DNA of 64,000 nucleotides from Thiothrix sp. UBA5583. GTDB taxonomy: Bacteria > Pseudomonadota > Gammaproteobacteria > Thiotrichales > Thiotrichaceae. A program made the translations under genes and the position numbers. Positions 59,923-64,000 of the stretch are shown piece after piece. The notes beneath the pieces are model-generated. The model saw nothing but the letters and a program-made list of their open reading frames with translations, was not told the DNA's origin and searched no databases. Location of the stretch: assembly GCA_002425225.1 (NCBI GenBank), contig DILV01000023.1, forward strand, positions 92,804-156,803, in the 5' to 3' direction. The stretch's first letter is position 1; every line of letters starts with the position of its first letter.

Positions 59923-62900
59923 TCGTAAGCTTTATTTGGAGTCTGTTTTAAGTCAGTTGAGTGGTAAAGCTGGAGAGGATGCTTATGTCTCTACACTAGC
60001 GGATGTGGTGCAATTGGGCAGAGGACATAAGAAAGCTAAAGATAACAATCAGGATGTAAAACCACGTAGGGAATCAGTTGAGGTATTGACTGGTTTACGA
60101 GCAAATGCAGACAAGCATGTGTTGTTATTGGGTAAACCCGGTTCGGGAAAATCTACAGCTCTCAAACGCTTATTACGAGAAGATGCAGAAAAATGCTTAC
60201 TAAATCCTGATTTAAAAATCCCGGTTTTACTGGAATTGCGACGGCTAAGTGCAAATACTTCGATTGAATCATTGTTAGCAAAAGCTCTTAGCGTGCGAGA
60301 TTACCGAGTTAAGCCTGAAGATATTGCTGATTTACTAGATAAATACCCTTTCTTACTCTTGCTTGATGGTTTGAATGAGCTGCCATCCGGTTCTGGATTA
60401 TATGACTGGAGGAGAGACTTTTCCGCCGTTTCCATGATATTTACTAGTCGGAAATTAGGAGCAGAATCTTATTTGGGTATAGATACACGTCTTTCCATGC
60501 TGCCACTAACAGAAGAGCAAACAAAAGACTTTATCAAAAACCGACTCGGTAATGATTTAGCATTCGGGATGCTACAATCCCTACATGGTCGAGTCAAAGA
60601 GCTTACTGATACACCATTATTGTTGGATATGTTATGTGACACATACTCAACATCAGAAAATGTAGCTCAAAATCAAGGGGAGTTATTTCGCCAGTTTACT
60701 CATGATCAGTATGAAAAACACAAGCCTAAAGACACGCTAACTCCGCGTCATAATGAGTTCTTTGATTTCCGTGATGAGGTATTGCAAGAAATTGCGTTCT
60801 ATATGATGAATGCTGGCGGTGATGGAAAAGGCATTTGGTTACAGGTGAAACGTACTGATATAGAAAAGAGATTGGAAAAATATTTTAGAGACAAAGGTTT
60901 ATCTGATGCGCCTAGCAAGGTAAAGCAATGGTTAGATGATGCACTCAATTTTTATTTGCTGCAACGTTCAGCAGATAAAGATGAAGTTGAATTTACCCAT
61001 CAATTATTTCAAGAGTATTATGCTGCTGAATATTTGCAAAACAACTTTGATAATTTTACGGATGAAGAGTTTGGATCGCATTATTTAAATTCTCTCAAGT
61101 GGACGGAGACTATTAGTTTATTGATCAGTCTATTTCCTGATTGGAGTAGTATTGAAAGGTTGCTTCGTATTGCCCTTAGTATTGATTTAAAGCTTATGGC
61201 AACACTCTCAGGCAAGGTAAAAGATCAATATCAAACGATGGCATTTGATTTTTTGTTACATTGTTTTAATGTTGACACGCATCCCGGGACTGTTTTTTTA
61301 CTTGGAAAAAATGCCACCACTCTTGCTGTTGGCAAGTTAACTGATTTGTTAAATAATCGTAATGTAAAAGTAAGAATTGCTGCAACTAACAGTTTGGTTG
61401 ATATTTCCGATCCAAGTACGCTATCTTTTTTAATCCACTCATTAAAAGATGAAAGTCCAGAAGTTCGAGAGCTTGCGGTACTTGCAGTCGGCAACATTGG
61501 TGGTGATGATATATATCATTCGTTAATTGAGCTTATACATGATGATTTCCCGACTGTTCGTTCTTCAATAGCTTTAGCTCTAGGAATGCTAGATAACACT
61601 GATGTTTCAGATATTTTAATATCACTACTAAAAGATAAAAGTTCTGAGGTTAGAGAAAGTGCAGCAATTTCTTTAGGACACCTTCGATGTAAAAAGGCTG
61701 TTAAGCCCTTATTAGAGTTGTTGCATGGTGACGAGTTATCATCTATCGAATCATATCTGTCAGCACTAAAAGATATAGGTGATATTTCCATCCTGCAATC
61801 AATAATAGATTTCCTGCATGAACAAGGCAATGATGAGTTAACAGACTCTTGGCTTGAGTTACTTAAGGGGTTTGCTGATTCTTATTTGGAAGATATAAAT
61901 AACTTAATTGAAATCTTTCAAAGCAAAGATCAGGATGTGCCAAACGGATTGGCAAATTTAATATCTAAGACAAAAGATTATCGGGCTGTCAATTTTTGCT
62001 TGTTGCTATCAAGTCACGAGAACACCAAAGTACGCTTCTGGTCAGTATACATTTTAAGTCAACTAGCAGATAAAAGATCAACAGAGACTCTTGTTGGCTT
62101 ATTAAAAAATGAGGATTCAGAAATTCGTTTTTGGGCTGCATATGGACTAGGGGAAATTGGGGATTTGGCTGCATTAAAAAGCCTAGATGTGATTTCTAAC
62201 GACAAAAATCTAGATGTCTATCAATCATATTTATTTGCCGCAGCGAAGTTAAAAAAACCTTTTATTGAAAGCAACATAATTGATGCTATTGTAAGCACAA
62301 AAAAGTCAGATGATCGTGCTCAATTGATTGACCTGCTAGGGGAATTGGGAACTGATGAAGCCATTGATTTTCTAGTCAAGCTAATTCATGGTAAATCATT
62401 AGCTGACCGTATATATGCAATGCACTCTTTAGCACAAGTAAAAAAATCAAATGTAGCTGGTCTTTTAATTGACACCCTAAAATATAAAAATATTGAAATT
62501 CAAGTTACTGCAATCAACTCATTATCAAATTTTAGAGGGTCAACAGTTACAAAAGCATTAATCGAAAAACTAAATAGTAAGAGCATAGAAGTTAGAGAAG
62601 CTTCCGTCCATGCACTATGGGAGATTCAAGATATTGATTCGATGAGTGCATTAATTGAAGCTTTAAATGATGCCAGTGATGAAGTACGAAATATAGCTAT
62701 AAATGCATTAGGGGAGCTTAAACATCCTCTTGCTATTAGTGCTTTAATCAAAGAGCTTGCTCGCGAAAATAAGAGAGCAAAAGATGATTTAATTTATACC
62801 CTCGGTGCTACTAAAGAAATTGATGCTATCATTTCTCTGATTAAGTATTTTTCGGATGCTGATATAAACACTAAGGAAATCATATTGGAAGCACTTGGTG

Positions 62901-63934
62901 ATATTGAAATTCCATGTGTGATTGATTTCATGATTTGCTCATTAAATGATTGCAATTCCAAAATATATAATACTGCGGCATTACACTTATCCACAATGAC
63001 TTCTGAATATGCGTTTAAATCTTCTATTGAGGCATTAAGCACTGCCGACGAGGAAGTGGTTAAGCAAATTTTGTTTGGTTTTTCTAAGAAAATTAATTTA
63101 AAGCAGCTTGATGAAATTGGTAATAAATTACCTTTCAGGTTAAGCTATTTTGAATGTGCTGAAGAAACGCAGGGGCGTTGCGGCTATTATTCTTACGAAT
63201 GGTTTGAAAAATATAAAGTCATTTCCAGGTACACACCAATCAAAGAGGTTAACATGTCAGGAGCCACTATTAACTTTAATGCTCCAATCAATCAGTATGG
63301 GAATGGCACTCTTACTGGTAATGTCACGAACAATCATTATGGAGACAAACCCCAAGCAGAGCATCACCCCTTGATTCTAACCGAAGGCAAAACAGACTGG
63401 AAACACCTTGAATTTGCTTTAAAAAAACTACAAGCACAAGGAAAATTTTCATCATTAAAAATTGAATTCAGCAAAACTGAAGAGCATATGGGATATGCAC
63501 AAATGCTTCAACATTGCCAAGCATTATCTAAATCACCTCAAAATCGCCTACATATATGTATATTTGATAGAGATGAAGAAAAGGTTAATTCTGAATTCAA
63601 AGTAAAGAACAATAGTGACAAAGCATTCGCCTACTATGGGAACAATGTATTTATCACAAGAATCCCTCAACTCATTGATGTGGAAGATAAAATTTCCATT
63701 GAAAACTACTATTCAAATCATGATTTAGAACGTACAGACTCACAAGGAAGGAGACTTCCCCGCGCTGGTTTCAAAGTAATAAACAATCAAACACCAGAAG
63801 ATTTAAGTAAAAATGACTTTGCTGACAATATAAGGAAAGAAACACATGAATTTAAAGATGTTGATGTAAGTAATTTCGCCAAAATCTTTGAACTCATCGA
63901 AACCATCATCGCGGAGGCAAAAAAACCAAGATGA
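59915..63934 (+). CDS. NACHT-HEAT-TOPRIM protein, candidate antiviral STAND NTPase
   Basis: A 1339-residue protein, far more AT-rich than all its neighbours. Residues ~65-280 are a NACHT NTPase: Walker A GKPGSGKST (73-81), Walker B LLLLDGLNELP (147-157), sensor FTSRK (176-180). About 430-1080 is a long array of HEAT/PBS-lyase-like repeats (VRIAATNSLVDI, VRELAVLAVGNIG, VREASVHALWEI, VRNIAINALGELK). After a spacer with the motif NAPINQYGNGTLTGNVTNNHYG comes a C-terminal TOPRIM-like nuclease domain (1150-1339): LTEGKTDW (Glu1157, Asp1161), IFDRDE (Asp1218, Asp1220), and ISIENYYSNHDL as in OLD-type TOPRIM proteins. TTG start after GGGAGAG. Sensor array plus effector nuclease suggests defence; not a known named system that I recognise. 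Confidence 0.85.
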   Translation: MFNRKLYLESVLSQLSGKAGEDAYVSTLADVVQLGRGHKKAKDNNQDVKPRRESVEVLTGLRANADKHVLLLGKPGSGKSTALKRLLREDAEKCLLNPDLKIPVLLELRRLSANTSIESLLAKALSVRDYRVKPEDIADLLDKYPFLLLLDGLNELPSGSGLYDWRRDFSAVSMIFTSRKLGAESYLGIDTRLSMLPLTEEQTKDFIKNRLGNDLAFGMLQSLHGRVKELTDTPLLLDMLCDTYSTSENVAQNQGELFRQFTHDQYEKHKPKDTLTPRHNEFFDFRDEVLQEIAFYMMNAGGDGKGIWLQVKRTDIEKRLEKYFRDKGLSDAPSKVKQWLDDALNFYLLQRSADKDEVEFTHQLFQEYYAAEYLQNNFDNFTDEEFGSHYLNSLKWTETISLLISLFPDWSSIERLLRIALSIDLKLMATLSGKVKDQYQTMAFDFLLHCFNVDTHPGTVFLLGKNATTLAVGKLTDLLNNRNVKVRIAATNSLVDISDPSTLSFLIHSLKDESPEVRELAVLAVGNIGGDDIYHSLIELIHDDFPTVRSSIALALGMLDNTDVSDILISLLKDKSSEVRESAAISLGHLRCKKAVKPLLELLHGDELSSIESYLSALKDIGDISILQSIIDFLHEQGNDELTDSWLELLKGFADSYLEDINNLIEIFQSKDQDVPNGLANLISKTKDYRAVNFCLLLSSHENTKVRFWSVYILSQLADKRSTETLVGLLKNEDSEIRFWAAYGLGEIGDLAALKSLDVISNDKNLDVYQSYLFAAAKLKKPFIESNIIDAIVSTKKSDDRAQLIDLLGELGTDEAIDFLVKLIHGKSLADRIYAMHSLAQVKKSNVAGLLIDTLKYKNIEIQVTAINSLSNFRGSTVTKALIEKLNSKSIEVREASVHALWEIQDIDSMSALIEALNDASDEVRNIAINALGELKHPLAISALIKELARENKRAKDDLIYTLGATKEIDAIISLIKYFSDADINTKEIILEALGDIEIPCVIDFMICSLNDCNSKIYNTAALHLSTMTSEYAFKSSIEALSTADEEVVKQILFGFSKKINLKQLDEIGNKLPFRLSYFECAEETQGRCGYYSYEWFEKYKVISRYTPIKEVNMSGATINFNAPINQYGNGTLTGNVTNNHYGDKPQAEHHPLILTEGKTDWKHLEFALKKLQAQGKFSSLKIEFSKTEEHMGYAQMLQHCQALSKSPQNRLHICIFDRDEEKVNSEFKVKNNSDKAFAYYGNNVFITRIPQLIDVEDKISIENYYSNHDLERTDSQGRRLPRAGFKVINNQTPEDLSKNDFADNIRKETHEFKDVDVSNFAKIFELIETIIAEAKKPR

Positions 63935-63967
63935 AGCACACACTCCGTGATGGCAAAAATACTCTTA

Positions 63968-64000
63968 TCCCCCCTCGCCCCTTGAGGGAGAGGGGGCTAG
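63968..64000. repeat. Palindromic repeat copy 3, after the NACHT gene (runs off the window)
   Basis: CCCCCCTCGCCCCTTGAGGGAGAGGGGGCTAG is the reverse complement of copy 2's CTAGCCCCCTCTCCCTCAAGGGGCGAGGGGG (one difference at the end). Copies 2 and 3 therefore flank the NACHT gene in opposite orientation. Begins 34 nt after its stop. Confidence 0.85.

Noticed and set aside
59915..63934. Assignment of the NACHT protein to a named Avs type
   Set aside because: Repeats are HEAT-like and the TOPRIM-like domain is C-terminal, whereas Avs proteins as I know them have N-terminal effectors and TPR-like sensors; no name given.

Overview
The window looks like a chromosomal segment of a chemolithoautotrophic gammaproteobacterium. 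Form IA Rubisco inside an alpha-carboxysome operon, a full set of inorganic-carbon pumps, a SoxY-like carrier protein and a gammaproteobacterial set of housekeeping genes all point that way; a Thiothrix-like sulfur oxidiser is my best guess from gene content, not from any search. No rRNA, tRNA, CRISPR array or classical insertion sequence was recognised.

1-15.4 kb is a periplasmic PQQ-alcohol-dehydrogenase locus of the Pseudomonas 'ped' type. It starts inside a quinoprotein dehydrogenase whose active site carries the extra aspartate typical of lanthanide-dependent enzymes. Then come its cytochrome c-550 (PedF), a binding protein, a SoxYZ-like carrier, a metallo-hydrolase and a rhodanese-like CW-motif protein. 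On the opposite strand lie an outer-membrane barrel, a PQQ-associated ABC binding protein and a YVTN beta-propeller. The matching ABC permease (8.3 kb) and ATPase (14.6 kb) resemble PedC/PedB, a rare-earth uptake system. They are separated by an AAA ATPase, an RHH/GNAT toxin-antitoxin pair, a second NrtA/TauA-type ABC transporter and a di-haem cytochrome. Several of these units share an 11-bp-phased GGTTGG direct repeat upstream.

15.5-33.4 kb is mixed: prolyl iminopeptidase, methylglyoxal synthase, a FIST sensor plus hybrid histidine kinase pair, a very large tri-haem lipoprotein with hydrazine-synthase-alpha-like architecture and an outer-membrane barrel, then housekeeping genes (amiC, tsaE, nnr, ispH, fkpB, purD).

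33.4-59.9 kb is a CO2-concentrating island: cbbR-csoS1D on the minus strand; sbtA/sbtB with a small membrane partner; a second LysR; cbbQ; an unrelated block (tsaC, lipoprotein, Ca-type P-ATPase); then cbbL-cbbS-csoS2-csoSCA-csoS4A-csoS4B-csoS1-csoS1-acRAF-small protein-iota-CA-like protein-cbbO. A divergent LCIB-like (theta carbonic anhydrase-like) gene and dabB-dabA close it. The cbbL and sbtA promoters share a 35-bp pattern, suggesting joint CbbR control. CsoSCA, the iota-type and the LCIB-type proteins put three different carbonic-anhydrase families in one locus.

59.9-64.0 kb is a clearly more AT-rich, probably acquired gene: a NACHT-HEAT-TOPRIM protein of 1339 residues, bounded by inverted copies of a palindromic repeat that also occurs inside the carboxysome operon. 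It is a candidate antiviral STAND NTPase and, with the iota-CA-like carboxysome gene, the most promising lead here.
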